From assembly GCF_023206395.1 (NCBI RefSeq), contig NZ_CP066149.1:930001-994000 (forward strand): a stretch of DNA of 64,000 nt, written 5' to 3'. The notes below the pieces were generated by a model. The model saw nothing but the letters and a program-made list of their open reading frames with translations. It was not told the origin of the DNA and searched no databases. This DNA comes from Vibrio sp. ED004 (GTDB taxonomy: Bacteria; Pseudomonadota; Gammaproteobacteria; Enterobacterales; Vibrionaceae). Position 1 is the stretch's first letter. Each line of letters starts with the position of its first letter. Both the position numbers and the translations under genes were made by a program. Of the stretch, positions 47,841 through 64,000 are shown piece after piece.

Positions 47841-47871
47841 ATCGCGGCCGTGCTTTGGCCGCGATTTTTAT
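47841..47871 (+). terminator. ptsG terminator
   Basis: ATCGCGGCC / GGCCGCGAT stem with a 7-nt loop and T-run. Confidence 0.92.
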
Positions 47872-47907
47872 TTCCTACCGACTTCTCCTGAACTGTTCTG
47901 ATAAATT

Positions 47908-47923
47908 AGGACAACGTTTACAC
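47908..47923 (+). promoter_or_regulatory. Possible GalR operator upstream of galR
   Basis: AGGACAACGTTTACAC matches the palindrome upstream of galE at 12 of 16 positions, with a perfect right half. It fits autoregulation. Confidence 0.5.
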
Positions 47924-48052
47924 ATCTCATATTCCTAATAAATTCAAATATTAAGATACTCATCTAGAAATATAGAATCGACATCAATTGCACTTATTAC
48001 ACAATGCGTGTTTAATACTTTGGTTAACATTTTCAGCCCAGAAAGGTCTCTC

Positions 48053-49051
48053 ATGGCAACAATCAAGGATGTCGCAAAAGAATCCGGTGTATCAGTCGCA
48101 ACCGTATCTCGGGTGATCAACAAATCTCCGAAGGCCAGTGCGAGCTCTATTGAGTCGGTAACGAAAGCGATGGCGAAGCTCGGCTATCGCCCGAATGCCA
48201 ATGCCCGTGCGCTCGTAAGCCAAAGTACCAATACCGTCGGTGTGTTGGTGGGTGATATTTCCGATCCTTTCTTCGGCACGCTAGTTAAATCGGTCGACAA
48301 CGTTGCAAGAGAGAACGGCAAACACATCTTAGTGGGTAATGGTTCTCACAATCGCGAAGAAGAGCAGCAAGCGATTGAGTTGCTGATCAACAGCCGTTGT
48401 GATGCCCTGATCATCCACTCGAAAGGCCTAACTGACGAAGAGCTGATTGCTTACTCTAAAGAAGTGAAAGGCTTAGTGCTGATCAACCGTTACATCGAAG
48501 AAATTGCCAATCGCTGTATCTTCCTAGATAACAAGAAAGGCGCTTTCCTCGCGACTGAATACTTAATCCGACATGGTCACAAAAACATTGCGTGTATCGC
48601 CTCCTCTTCAAGCATTGAAGATGCCAACGAACGTGTTGAAGGCTACCAAGCCGCGCTCAAAGAGTATGGTATTGAGTTATCTGAAAGCTATGTCGAACAG
48701 GCTCTACCAACCAGTGACGGTGGCGAATATGCGATGACGAACCTGCTGATTAAGTCACTACCAATCACTGGTATTGTGGCTTACAACGACTACATGGCGG
48801 CAGGGGCTTTATCGGTACTCGATGAGAACGGAATCCAAGCGCCAGAGAAGATGTCGATCATCGGATTCGATGATGGCTTAATTGCCCGCTATGTTCATCC
48901 GAAGCTGACTACGATTCGTTATCCAATCCAAATGATGGCTGAGAAAGCAACACGACTTGCCTTGAACCTAGCCAAAGGTGAAGACACCTCAGCTGAGCCA
49001 ATGATGTTCTCTCCAACTTTGGTGCGCCGTAATTCGGTCGAGAAAATCTAA
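48053..49051 (+). CDS. galR: LacI-family galactose repressor GalR
   Basis: The protein is 332 residues from the ATG at 48053, preceded by AAAGG; 15 extra upstream codons are dropped because LacI proteins start at the HTH. The HTH MATIKDVAKESGVSVATVSRVI, the hinge PNANARALVSQ, and the periplasmic-binding-like core (VGDISDPFFGTLVKSVD; IIGFDDGLIARYVHPKLTTIRYP) match GalR closely. It represses the gal genes and is released by galactose. It is convergent to galETKM, with IS200 copy 2 inserted between them. Confidence 0.92.
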   Translation: MATIKDVAKESGVSVATVSRVINKSPKASASSIESVTKAMAKLGYRPNANARALVSQSTNTVGVLVGDISDPFFGTLVKSVDNVARENGKHILVGNGSHNREEEQQAIELLINSRCDALIIHSKGLTDEELIAYSKEVKGLVLINRYIEEIANRCIFLDNKKGAFLATEYLIRHGHKNIACIASSSSIEDANERVEGYQAALKEYGIELSESYVEQALPTSDGGEYAMTNLLIKSLPITGIVAYNDYMAAGALSVLDENGIQAPEKMSIIGFDDGLIARYVHPKLTTIRYPIQMMAEKATRLALNLAKGEDTSAEPMMFSPTLVRRNSVEKI

Positions 49052-49076
49052 GCTCTGTTCACTGACCAAACAGCAA

Positions 49077-49691
49077 GTAAATTACCACCTTCTAAAGAAG
49101 GTGGCTTTATGTGAGCCCCCTAAAAGGGGGCTTTTGTTTAGTCCAACGCCAATTGCTGCTGCTCCACGCGCTCTTTTTTCTCTTGATGTCTTACATAGCG
49201 TCGAATGATTTCTTCATTAACCCCTACGCTATCGACAAAATAGCCCCTTTGCCAAAAGTGGTTACCCCAGAGTTTGTTTCTCCTTAAATATGGAAATTTA
49301 CTAAAGAGTTTTAAAGCTATTTTGCCTTTCAATACGCCCATCAACTTGGATATCGATAACTTAGGCGGAACTTTTACTACCAAGTGCACGTGGTCAACTT
49401 GAACGTTTAATTCAACGACTTCACATCCAAGTTGATTACAGTAAACGTTTATACATCGATAAACTTCTTTACCTACATTGTTTTTCAAAATCCTAAATCG
49501 ATACTTTGGTGTCCACACTATGTGATATTGACATCTCCAAAATACGTGGGAAGCTTGATTATATCTGCTCATGTTATTTGTCCTCTTTGACTTCGCTAAA
49601 AATCAAGGGAGCATTTAACATGGGTAGAACTACAGGCAAAGCCAAACTGAATGATAACCACCTACTGAAGTAGGTGGTTTAGGGCTGAAAA
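49077..49691 (-). mobile_element. IS200-type insertion sequence, copy 2
   Basis: A 615-bp copy, apparently identical to 6036-6650 and in the same orientation, 43 kb away. It lies 25 bp after the galR stop. Its tnpA-upstream end abuts the U-tract of the galM terminator (TTTTTTTTG on the minus strand). Confidence 0.95.
49138..49572 (-). CDS. tnpA: IS200/IS605-family Y1 transposase TnpA, copy 2
   Basis: A 144-residue Y1 transposase with the same residues as copy 1, including the VQVDHVHLVV HUH motif and the Tyr in GYFVDS. The frame is intact. The internal hairpin AGCCCCCT / AGGGGGCT just downstream acts as a bidirectional terminator within the element and may limit read-through into or out of the copy. 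Confidence 0.95.
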   Translation of the reverse strand: MSRYNQASHVFWRCQYHIVWTPKYRFRILKNNVGKEVYRCINVYCNQLGCEVVELNVQVDHVHLVVKVPPKLSISKLMGVLKGKIALKLFSKFPYLRRNKLWGNHFWQRGYFVDSVGVNEEIIRRYVRHQEKKERVEQQQLALD

Positions 49692-49692
49692 C

Positions 49693-49728
49693 AAAAAAAA
49701 GCCCTAACAGAATCGCTTCTGTTAGGGC
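49693..49728 (-). terminator. gal operon terminator, abutted by IS200 copy 2
   Basis: GCCCTAACAGAA / TTCTGTTAGGGC, perfect 12-bp stem, 4-nt loop, eight T on the minus strand. It closes galETKM. Confidence 0.92.
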
Positions 49729-49889
49729 TTTCCTACCTTACTCTCGTACCCAACAATCACTCCCTTATTAGGTCGTCGATTGCTCGGTGCCACTTTTGTT
49801 CATCCCCCCAAGAGCAGCGTAATCAATCACACCGCTCCATTCATAAATCAACAAAAGAACTTGGCATCACCGCTTTGAGCTAGAGTGTA

Positions 49890-50969
49890 CTAGTTTGAAG
49901 AATCCCCCGAAAATTCAAACTGGTAGCAGGTACGGTAGTTATATTCTTGTTCAGGCTGGAGAATACAACTGTCCTGCTTCCACTCTGGGTGGTTAGGAGA
50001 GTCAGGTAAGAACTGGGTTTCTAATGCCAAACCTGCGTAATCTTCATAGCTGCCACCACTACGGTTTGGTGTGCCACCAAGCCAGTTTCCGGTGTATAGC
50101 TGCATCGCAGGTTTGGTTGAAAATACTTTTAAGGTGACCAGCGCATCTGGCGAGGTCACAGTCGCGGCACATTGAGTGCGTTTACAGCCATCAGCCAATA
50201 AGAAAGAGTGATCGTAACCCTTGGCGGCTTTCTGTTGTTCATCACCTAATAAACGCTCTGAGATCATCATAGGCTGAGTGAAGTCGAAGCTGGTCGATTT
50301 CACCGATTTCAAGTTGCCTAATGGAATGCCGACAGAGTTGGTTGGCAAGAACTGAGACGCGTTGATACTCACAATGTGAGACAAGCAATCGTGCCCTGCT
50401 TCTGCACCGAGCAGGTTGAAGTAGGCATGATTAGTCAGGTTAACTACGGTTGGTTTATCGGTGTTGGCTGTGTAATCGATAGAGACTCGATTATCTTCGG
50501 TGATTTCATAACGAACCGACACGTTCAAATTACCCGGAAAACCTTGGTCGCCATCCGCTGATACTAAGCTAAACACAACCGATGTTTCAGTTTGCTCAGC
50601 AATGTTCCAACGACGTTTATCAAAACCATTCGGCCCACCGTGTAAGGTATTCCCAGCTTGGTTGGTTTCCAACTTGTAATTCTTGCCGTCAATCTTGAAA
50701 CGACCATTGGCAATACGGTTGGCATAACGACCAACTGTCGTTCCCATATAACTGGCTTGCTTCTCGAAGTTATCCATTGAATTCACACCCAATAACACTT
50801 CTCGTCTGTTTCCTTTTACTGGCAAGATACAGCTCAACCACGTTGCGCCAATATCCATGAGTGTCACTTCCATGCCGTGTGCATTCGACAGCGTGACAAG
50901 CTGAGCAGGTTGGCCATCATAGGCTGCAGTTTCTGTCATGGATTGATGCAGGTTCTGCGCTTGTGTCAT
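49890..50969 (-). CDS. galM: Aldose 1-epimerase (galactose mutarotase) GalM
   Basis: A 359-residue mutarotase. Family motifs are YANRIANGRF (around 83), NTLHGGPNGFDKRRW (near 108, first catalytic His), NLTNHAYFNLLG (around 185, second His), and GLALETQFLPDSPNHP with the catalytic Glu near 319. It interconverts alpha- and beta-D-galactose so that GalK can act. It is the last gene of galETKM, 112 nt after galK; the gap holds an AAAGCCT / AGGCTTT hairpin. Confidence 0.95.
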   Translation of the reverse strand: MTQAQNLHQSMTETAAYDGQPAQLVTLSNAHGMEVTLMDIGATWLSCILPVKGNRREVLLGVNSMDNFEKQASYMGTTVGRYANRIANGRFKIDGKNYKLETNQAGNTLHGGPNGFDKRRWNIAEQTETSVVFSLVSADGDQGFPGNLNVSVRYEITEDNRVSIDYTANTDKPTVVNLTNHAYFNLLGAEAGHDCLSHIVSINASQFLPTNSVGIPLGNLKSVKSTSFDFTQPMMISERLLGDEQQKAAKGYDHSFLLADGCKRTQCAATVTSPDALVTLKVFSTKPAMQLYTGNWLGGTPNRSGGSYEDYAGLALETQFLPDSPNHPEWKQDSCILQPEQEYNYRTCYQFEFSGDSSN

Positions 50970-51081
50970 TCTAAATTCCTTCTACTGCCAGTAAAAAGCC
51001 TCTACGTTGAGGTAAAGGCTTTAGTATTTGGCCTACCATGATCTTTTTGCTCGGTAAGCACTATCTTAAGTCTCGAAGCAG

Positions 51082-52242
51082 TTAGATTACTTCAATTAGG
51101 CTGGCGCCGTCTTTCGCTTGGCACACATAAATTGATTCTTTTAGACCCGTCGCTGCTTGATATTTCTGCTCAACGGTTGTTTTAATTTCATCAACTAAAG
51201 CTGGCGGAACCAACGCCACGATACAACCACCAAAGCCACCGCCCGTCATACGCACGCCGCCTTGATCGCCAATCACTTCTTTAACCATATCCACTAGCGT
51301 ATCGATCTCTTTAACTGTGATTTCAAAATCATCACGCATTGATGCATGCGATTCTGCCATCAACTCGCCCATGCGCTTCATGTCATGAGTACGCAGAGCT
51401 TGAGCCGCTTCTACTGTACGGTCATTTTCGGTAATCACGTGGCGAGCTCGCTTAGCAACCATCTCGTCCAATACAGACTCTTTCGCTTTAAATTGCTCAA
51501 TCGTTACATCACGTAGTGCTGGGACACCGAACAAGCGAGCCGCTTCTTCACACTGCTCACGGCGTGTGTTGTATTCACTGTCGACTAAGCCACGTTTCTT
51601 GTTTGAATTGATGATCACCACCGCCATGTCTTCTGGCATCGAAACCGCTTGAGTTTCTAGGCTACGGCTATCCAAAAGCATCGCGTGGTTCGCTAGGCCT
51701 TCAGCCGAGATCATTTGGTCCATGATGCCGCAGTTACAACCCACAAATTCGTTCTCTGCTTGCTGACCATTCAACGCCACTTCCGCTTGAGTGATCTCTA
51801 GGTTGTAAAGCACCTTGAATGTCTGACCAATTACCACTTCTAGCGCGGCTGATGAACTCAAACCCGCACCTTGAGGTACATTGCCAGAGACAGAAATATC
51901 CGCACCTTTAAACTGGTAGCCACGACCAATTAAACACTTCACCACACCACGAATGTAGTTTGCCCACATCTTGTCTTGTTGGAAGGTAATCTCTTGCGTG
52001 ATATCGAATTCGTCTACCGCATTATCGTAGTCCACAGACACCACACGTACCATGTTGTCGTCGCGCTTTGCTGCCGCAACAACGGTTTGGTAATTAATGG
52101 CACACGGTAGAACAAAACCATCATTGTAGTCAGTGTGCTCACCAATCAGGTTCACACGACCTGGCGCTTGAACGATGTGAGTCGCTTGGTAACCAAGGAC
52201 TTGCTCAAAAGATGCTTTCACGTTTTGGATTAGATCAGACAT
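51082..52242 (-). CDS. galK: Galactokinase GalK
   Basis: A 386-residue GHMP kinase of normal length. The galactokinase signature [20 protein letters not shown] lies at residues 27-46, the ATP-binding [17 protein letters not shown] around 125-141, and [10 protein letters not shown] around 341. It phosphorylates alpha-D-galactose to galactose 1-phosphate in the cytosol. It lies between galT and galM; the gap to galT carries an inverted pair of REP-like repeats. Confidence 0.96.
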   Translation of the reverse strand: MSDLIQNVKASFEQVLGYQATHIVQAPGRVNLIGEHTDYNDGFVLPCAINYQTVVAAAKRDDNMVRVVSVDYDNAVDEFDITQEITFQQDKMWANYIRGVVKCLIGRGYQFKGADISVSGNVPQGAGLSSSAALEVVIGQTFKVLYNLEITQAEVALNGQQAENEFVGCNCGIMDQMISAEGLANHAMLLDSRSLETQAVSMPEDMAVVIINSNKKRGLVDSEYNTRREQCEEAARLFGVPALRDVTIEQFKAKESVLDEMVAKRARHVITENDRTVEAAQALRTHDMKRMGELMAESHASMRDDFEITVKEIDTLVDMVKEVIGDQGGVRMTGGGFGGCIVALVPPALVDEIKTTVEQKYQAATGLKESIYVCQAKDGASLIEVI

Positions 52243-52312
52243 AAGTAAACTCTCTGCTTAAACTCTTTGTTCAATTGGTTATGGCCCCTTCATGGCACCA
52301 CTTTAATTCTTT

Positions 52313-52412
52313 GAGATTCCCGACTCCTTTGTTCCTCACTCTCGGGATTGACGCAAAAAGTTTCAATGAAACTGTCATTCCAGAATCGAGGGACGAGATA
52401 TCAGGAATCTCG
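52313..52412. repeat. Inverted pair of REP-like repeats between galT and galK
   Basis: Two copies of a palindromic unit, GAGATTCC...CTCGTCCCTCG...GGAATGACG in consensus: one forward at 52313-52353 (GAGATTCCCGACTCC ... GGGATTGACG), one reversed at 52373-52412 (GTCATTCCAGAATCGAGGG ... GGAATCTCGT). The pairing resembles a BIME. It may stabilise or attenuate the gal mRNA. Confidence 0.8.
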
Positions 52413-52434
52413 TTTGTTATTTACGAAGCAGGTA

Positions 52435-53487
52435 TTACTGCTCTTTGTAGTGAACGTCGCTCAAATCGCGAAGACGTTGCGCTGCTTGTTCTGCGGTCAG
52501 ATCACGTTGCGATTCCGCCAACATTTCGTAGCCCACCATGAACTTACGAACCGATGCGCTGCGTAGTAGTGGCGGGTAGAACAGAGCGTGCAGTTGCCAA
52601 TGGTCAATATCGGTGCCCTCTTCAAAGAACGGTGCGTAGTGCCAACCCATCGAGTATGGGAATGAGCATTGGAACAAGTTGTCGTAGCGACTGGTTAGCT
52701 TCTTAATCGCGACCGCTAAATCATCACGCTGCTCGTCAGTTAATTCGCTCATGCGGCGAATATGCGTTTTAGGTAGCAACATGGTTTCGAACGGCCATGC
52801 AGCCCAGTAAGGCACAACAGCAATCCAATGTTCCGTTTCAACCACAGTGCGTGAGCCGTCTTTCATTTCAGCTTCAACGTAATCCACTAATAGGTTTGAA
52901 CCTTGTTGCTCAAAGTATTCTTTTAGCAGCTTTTCTTTACGTTCAATCTCGTTTGGCAAAAAGCTGTTCGCCCAAATTTGACCGTGTGGGTGAGGCTGTG
53001 AACAGCCCATGGTCTCGCCTTTGTTCTCAAACGCTTGAACCCATAGGTAATCTTTACCTAGCTCTTCAATCTGCTCGTTCCAGGTATCGATCACGCCGCG
53101 TATTTTGTTCACAGGCAACTCTGGCAGCGTTTTGCTGTGGTCTGGAGAGAAACAGATAACGCGGCTCAATCCACGAACACCTTGAGTCTTAAATAGAGGG
53201 TTGTCAGACTCTGGAGCGTCAGGCGAATCAGGCATCAACGCCGCGAAATCATTACTGAACACATAAGTACCGTCGTAATCTGGGTTTTCGTCACCCGAGA
53301 TACGTGTGTTGGTCGGGCACAAGAAACACTCTTTCTCGTACTCAGGAAGTTGTTCAGTCGATGGCTTCTCGTCTTGACCACTCCACGGGCGTTTAGCACG
53401 GTGCGGTGATACTAAGATCCACTGACCCGTTAGTGGGTTATAACGACGATGCGGGTGGTCTACTGGGTTAAATTCAACTTTTGACAT
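52435..53487 (-). CDS. galT: Galactose-1-phosphate uridylyltransferase GalT
   Basis: A 350-residue GalT. The N-terminal [28 protein letters not shown] is diagnostic, the zinc-site cysteines are in [10 protein letters not shown] (around 53-59), and the active-site motif [11 protein letters not shown] holds the nucleophilic His near 166. It transfers UMP from UDP-glucose to galactose 1-phosphate. It is the second gene of galETKM. Confidence 0.96.
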   Translation of the reverse strand: MSKVEFNPVDHPHRRYNPLTGQWILVSPHRAKRPWSGQDEKPSTEQLPEYEKECFLCPTNTRISGDENPDYDGTYVFSNDFAALMPDSPDAPESDNPLFKTQGVRGLSRVICFSPDHSKTLPELPVNKIRGVIDTWNEQIEELGKDYLWVQAFENKGETMGCSQPHPHGQIWANSFLPNEIERKEKLLKEYFEQQGSNLLVDYVEAEMKDGSRTVVETEHWIAVVPYWAAWPFETMLLPKTHIRRMSELTDEQRDDLAVAIKKLTSRYDNLFQCSFPYSMGWHYAPFFEEGTDIDHWQLHALFYPPLLRSASVRKFMVGYEMLAESQRDLTAEQAAQRLRDLSDVHYKEQ

Positions 53488-53550
53488 ACTTACATTGCTC
53501 TTAATTTTTGTGTCTTGGTCAATTCACCAAGACGAATAATTCTTCTACAA

Positions 53551-53690
53551 GGAGATTCCCTATCACGCTCGTCCCTCGCTGTAGGGAATGACGTGTAATC
53601 TCGTTGTGCTATTTGTGCAAAGGCAACCGCTTCATAGCCTTGTGCTTATCCGTCATTCCAGAATCGAGGTACGAGATATCTGGAATCTCT
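53551..53690. repeat. Inverted pair of REP-like repeats between galE and galT
   Basis: Same unit as in the galT-galK gap: forward at 53551-53594 (GAGATTCCCTATCACGCTCG...GGGAATGACGT) and reversed at 53650-53690 (GTCATTCCAGAATCGAGGT...GGAATCTCT). Both spacers thus carry the same forward-reverse arrangement. Confidence 0.82.
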
Positions 53691-53715
53691 CTTTTCTCAA
53701 TAACCTAAAAGTTTC

Positions 53716-54726
53716 TTAGTAACCCTGAGGGTTATTCGACTGCCAATTCCACGTATCCGCCGTCATTTCCATCACGCTGCGAGTCGCCTTCCAACCCAGT
53801 TCGCGTTCTGCCTTTTCAGTGCTTGCCCAACATTCGGCAATATCACCAGCACGGCGCGGGCAAAGTTCATAAGGAACTGGCTTGCCTGATGCTTGTGCAA
53901 AAGCTTCAACCATCTCAAGTACGCTTGAGCCTTTACCGGTACCTAGGTTGTAAATGTGCAAACCCGCTTTCTCGCCCACGGCTTTTAATGCCGCTACGTG
54001 GCCGTCAGCCAAATCCATTACGTGGATGTAATCACGAACACCCGTACCATCAACGGTTGGGTAATCGTTTCCAAAGATAGAAAGCTTCTCTCTACGGCCT
54101 ACAGCAACCTGTGCGATGAACGGCATTAGGTTATTTGGAATGCCTTGCGGATCTTCGCCCATGGTGCCTGATGGGTGTGCGCCAACAGGGTTAAAGTAGC
54201 GCAGTAAAGTCACGCTCCAGTCGTTTTCCGCGTTGAACAAATCACTCAAACACTCTTCGACCATGTACTTACTACGACCATAAGGGTTCGTGGTATCGCC
54301 CGTTGGTGAGCTTTCGGTGATCGGTACAATCTCAGGGTCGCCGTATACGGTTGCAGAAGAGCTGAACACGATGCTTTTCACGCCTGCTTTCTTCATGCTG
54401 CGCGCTAGAACCAGAGAACCATTGACGTTGTTATCGTAGTATTCCAAAGGCTTAGCGACTGATTCGCCCACCGCTTTTAGGCCAGCGAAATGAATGACGG
54501 CCTGAATGTCGTGCTTAGCAAACACGTCATCTAAGAAGGATGCATCACGAATATCGCCAAGGTAAAATGTTGGCGTTTGACCGGTTAGGGCATTGATTCG
54601 CTCCAGTACTAGCTCTTTGCTGTTGCAAAGGTTGTCTACAATGATTGGCTCCATGCCCGCCTGCATCATTTGAATACATGTGTGACTTCCGATGTAACCC
54701 ATTCCGCCCGTTACCAGTACTTTCAC
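53716..54726 (-). CDS. galE: UDP-glucose 4-epimerase GalE
   Basis: The protein is 336 residues from the GTG at 54726, which is preceded by GAGAGG at 6 nt; an ATG nine codons upstream (54753) is possible but lies before that ribosome-binding site. The NAD-binding VLVTGGMGYIGSHT, the catalytic SSSATVYG and YGRSKYMVE (Tyr-x3-Lys), and RYFNPVGAHPSG mark GalE of the short-chain dehydrogenase family. It interconverts UDP-galactose and UDP-glucose. It is the first gene of galETKM. Confidence 0.95.
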   Translation of the reverse strand: MKVLVTGGMGYIGSHTCIQMMQAGMEPIIVDNLCNSKELVLERINALTGQTPTFYLGDIRDASFLDDVFAKHDIQAVIHFAGLKAVGESVAKPLEYYDNNVNGSLVLARSMKKAGVKSIVFSSSATVYGDPEIVPITESSPTGDTTNPYGRSKYMVEECLSDLFNAENDWSVTLLRYFNPVGAHPSGTMGEDPQGIPNNLMPFIAQVAVGRREKLSIFGNDYPTVDGTGVRDYIHVMDLADGHVAALKAVGEKAGLHIYNLGTGKGSSVLEMVEAFAQASGKPVPYELCPRRAGDIAECWASTEKAERELGWKATRSVMEMTADTWNWQSNNPQGY

Positions 54727-54828
54727 AATCAACCTCTCTTCACTGTCATTCATGATGAAATCTGAACCGATACTCTGTGTATTAGTTCGTTGTTATAGAA
54801 ATAGTAGCAGCCAATCTGACTATAATTC

Positions 54829-54862
54829 TGTGATCAGAACCACGAAGTGTAAACGTTTACAC
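54829..54862 (-). promoter_or_regulatory. galE control region: GalR operator and CRP-like site
   Basis: GTGTAAACGTTTACAC (54847-54862) is a perfect 16-bp palindrome that matches the GalR/GalS operator consensus GTGKAANCGNTTNCAC. Directly beside it TGTGA-TCAGAA-CCACG (54829-54844) has one perfect CRP half-site. Together they fit galactose- and catabolite-controlled expression of galETKM. Confidence 0.8.
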
Positions 54863-55036
54863 AAAGTTCCACGAGACACATTCATATCAACATTGAGTTG
54901 ATGAATCGATAGACAGTGCTAATTCATTGAAATTAAATGAGATCTTTATAGATAGTTAGATTTGCGACATCACAGAGGAGTTGAGCATTTATTTTACTAA
55001 AAGTTAATGCATTGGCTTTCAGTTTGATTACAATAG

Positions 55037-56104
<1,068 letters not shown>

Positions 56105-56127
56105 CAATAAATTTCAAACAGATAACG

Positions 56128-56159
56128 AAAGGTCACCTCTATTATAGGTGGCCTTTTTT
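56128..56159 (+). terminator. ebgR terminator
   Basis: AAAGGTCACCT / AGGTGGCCTTT stem with one G-T pairing, followed by a T-run. Confidence 0.87.
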
Positions 56160-56288
56160 GTACCTGTTATCTCCCTCTCCAATCACATATCGTCTCTTCC
56201 AATCTGCTGTATAAAACACCAAATAGCATTCTTTTAAGTGGATCACACAGCACCGTAAAAAGCCCACAAAAAACGTGATGGAGTTAAA

Positions 56289-56328
56289 GTAAAACGTTTT
56301 CACTAATTTCATTTAGTAAAACTTTTAC
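56289..56328 (+). promoter_or_regulatory. Two EbgR-like operators upstream of ebgA
   Basis: GTAAAACGTTTTCAC (56289-56303) and GTAAAACTTTTAC (56316-56328), both LacI-type palindromes with centres 26 bp apart. They lie about 100-135 bp before the ebgA start. A TGGATCACA sequence near 56241 is a CRP half-site. Confidence 0.7.
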
Positions 56329-56334
56329 CAATAA

Positions 56335-59997
<3,663 letters not shown>

Positions 59998-60030
59998 ACA
60001 ACTGAAAGTAGAAACAACAAGATCTATTCA

Positions 60031-61557
<1,527 letters not shown>

Positions 61558-61581
61558 TCCAGAATCTATACTCCCAATTCA

Positions 61582-61607
61582 AAAGCGCCTTCATTGGCGC
61601 TTTTTTT
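61582..61607 (+). terminator. Terminator after the first ygjI-like gene
   Basis: AAAGCGCC-TTCATT-GGCGCTTT followed by T-run. Confidence 0.9.
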
Positions 61608-63564
<1,957 letters not shown>

Positions 63565-63592
63565 TTTGGCTTGATACTCTCATTAAAAATCT

Positions 63593-63624
63593 AAGGCACT
63601 CTCCATTTGGTGAGTGCCTTTTTA
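63593..63624 (+). terminator. Terminator of the second ygjI-like gene
   Basis: AAGGCACTC / GAGTGCCTT stem with a 10-nt loop, then five T. Confidence 0.9.
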
Positions 63625-63726
63625 TTTACAAGCCTGTTTATTGGTTCAAAATTCGATTCACACCCCAAATACCTCCCACCCCAAGCATTAGCGTACAAAT
63701 TCAACTAAAAACCAAAATAAATTAAA

Positions 63727-63754
63727 AGTAAATATTTACTAAAAATAGGTCACA
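63727..63754 (+). promoter_or_regulatory. Palindrome and CRP half-site before the last gene
   Basis: AGTAAATATTTACT is a perfect 14-bp palindrome (63727-63740), close in form to the ebgA operators, followed by GGTCACAT near 63748. It lies about 175 bp before the ATG at 63914, inside an otherwise gene-free stretch 63625-63913. Confidence 0.55.
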
Positions 63755-63913
63755 TTTTTAGATCGATTTAATTTTAAACACAAAAATAATCATTAATATC
63801 GGTTTTGCGATCGTAAGTGACCTGACCATATACGCCTTGAAGAGCACCCCAATATTAGAAGTCAGAACAGCCTGCGAAGCTTCATTTATCAACCCGAAAC
63901 AGAAGTGAATAAA

Positions 63914-64000
63914 ATGAAACGTAGTTTTACTAAAACCACTCTTATTACAAGCTGTATCCTTGCTGCTCTAACGGCTAATGCCCACGCTGATGAAACAGCC
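63914..64000 (+). CDS. Start of an exported protein, possibly a porin (3' end outside window)
   Basis: The first 29 codons are visible: MKRSFTKTTLITSCILAA, then LTANAHADETA. This is a classical Sec signal peptide with a cleavage site after AHA. The long upstream region with a palindrome and CRP half-site, and the place at the end of a sugar locus, suggest a carbohydrate porin, but the mature protein is not in the window and no family can be named. Confidence 0.6.
   Translation, partial: MKRSFTKTTLITSCILAALTANAHADETA

Noticed and set aside
49138..49572. IS200 TnpA as a RAYT that moves the REP-like units
   Set aside because: The element ends have no similarity to the gal-operon REP-like repeats, and the protein has the IS200 TnpA length and ends rather than RAYT features.

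Overview
The window reads as chromosomal DNA of a marine gammaproteobacterium of the genus Vibrio, probably of the Splendidus-clade type. I infer this from E. coli-like synteny with Vibrio-specific traits: the PomAB sodium-driven flagellar motor, DUF3332 and DUF3622 proteins, a RibBX-type riboflavin enzyme, and GcvB beside gcvA. No rRNA, tRNA, CRISPR array, prophage or recognisable defence island was seen.

Layout. 1-2080: ppnN (cut by the left edge) and xni. 2143-3565: an IS3-family element. 3620-5650: a Fur-boxed TonB-dependent receptor. 6036-6650: an IS200-type element. 6716-9716: the overlapping operon gcvA, alpha/beta hydrolase, ygdD, rlmM, with the sRNA gcvB divergent from gcvA. 10288-11580: an ISL3-family element. 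11658-15169: thiI, then pomAB with a sigma-28 promoter. 15468-18520: xseB-ispA-dxs. 18656-25382: a monooxygenase-like gene and the nrdR-ribD-ribE-ribBX-ribH-nusB-thiL-pgpA cluster. 25539-31832: proBA, crl, frsA, gpt and a purine permease. 32238-32547: a small RNA carrying a 28-codon ORF, possibly VcdRP-like. 32897-36352: pepD, a DUF3332 lipoprotein and a zinc carboxypeptidase-like protein. 36440-39862: a group II intron beside a second ISL3 copy. 39922-44126: DUF3622, adenine deaminase, nnrS, a ChaC-like cyclotransferase and a tRNA-binding protein. 44277-63564: a sugar region with a broken sgrR, ptsG, galR, a second IS200 copy, galETKM, and an ebg locus (ebgR, ebgA, ebgC and two ygjI-like permeases). 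A secreted or outer-membrane protein gene starts at 63914 and runs off the right edge.

How it works together. The right third is a carbohydrate module: PtsG imports glucose, GalETKM is the Leloir pathway, GalR and EbgR are LacI-family repressors with matching palindromes upstream of their presumed targets, and EbgA/EbgC would release galactose from beta-galactosides. In this isolate the module is damaged: ebgA has an in-frame TGA where EbgA has Trp, the first ygjI paralogue has about 17 bp missing, and sgrR is frameshifted and lacks a normal start codon.

The most striking pattern is in the mobile DNA. All six insertions (one IS3, two IS200, two ISL3, one group II intron) sit in or directly against intrinsic transcription terminators. 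The IS3 element splits the loop of the xni terminator, and the others abut U-tracts. The IS3 and ISL3 transposases and the intron reverse transcriptase all carry small indels, several of them in homopolymer runs, whereas almost all host genes are intact. I found no clearly new multi-gene system.
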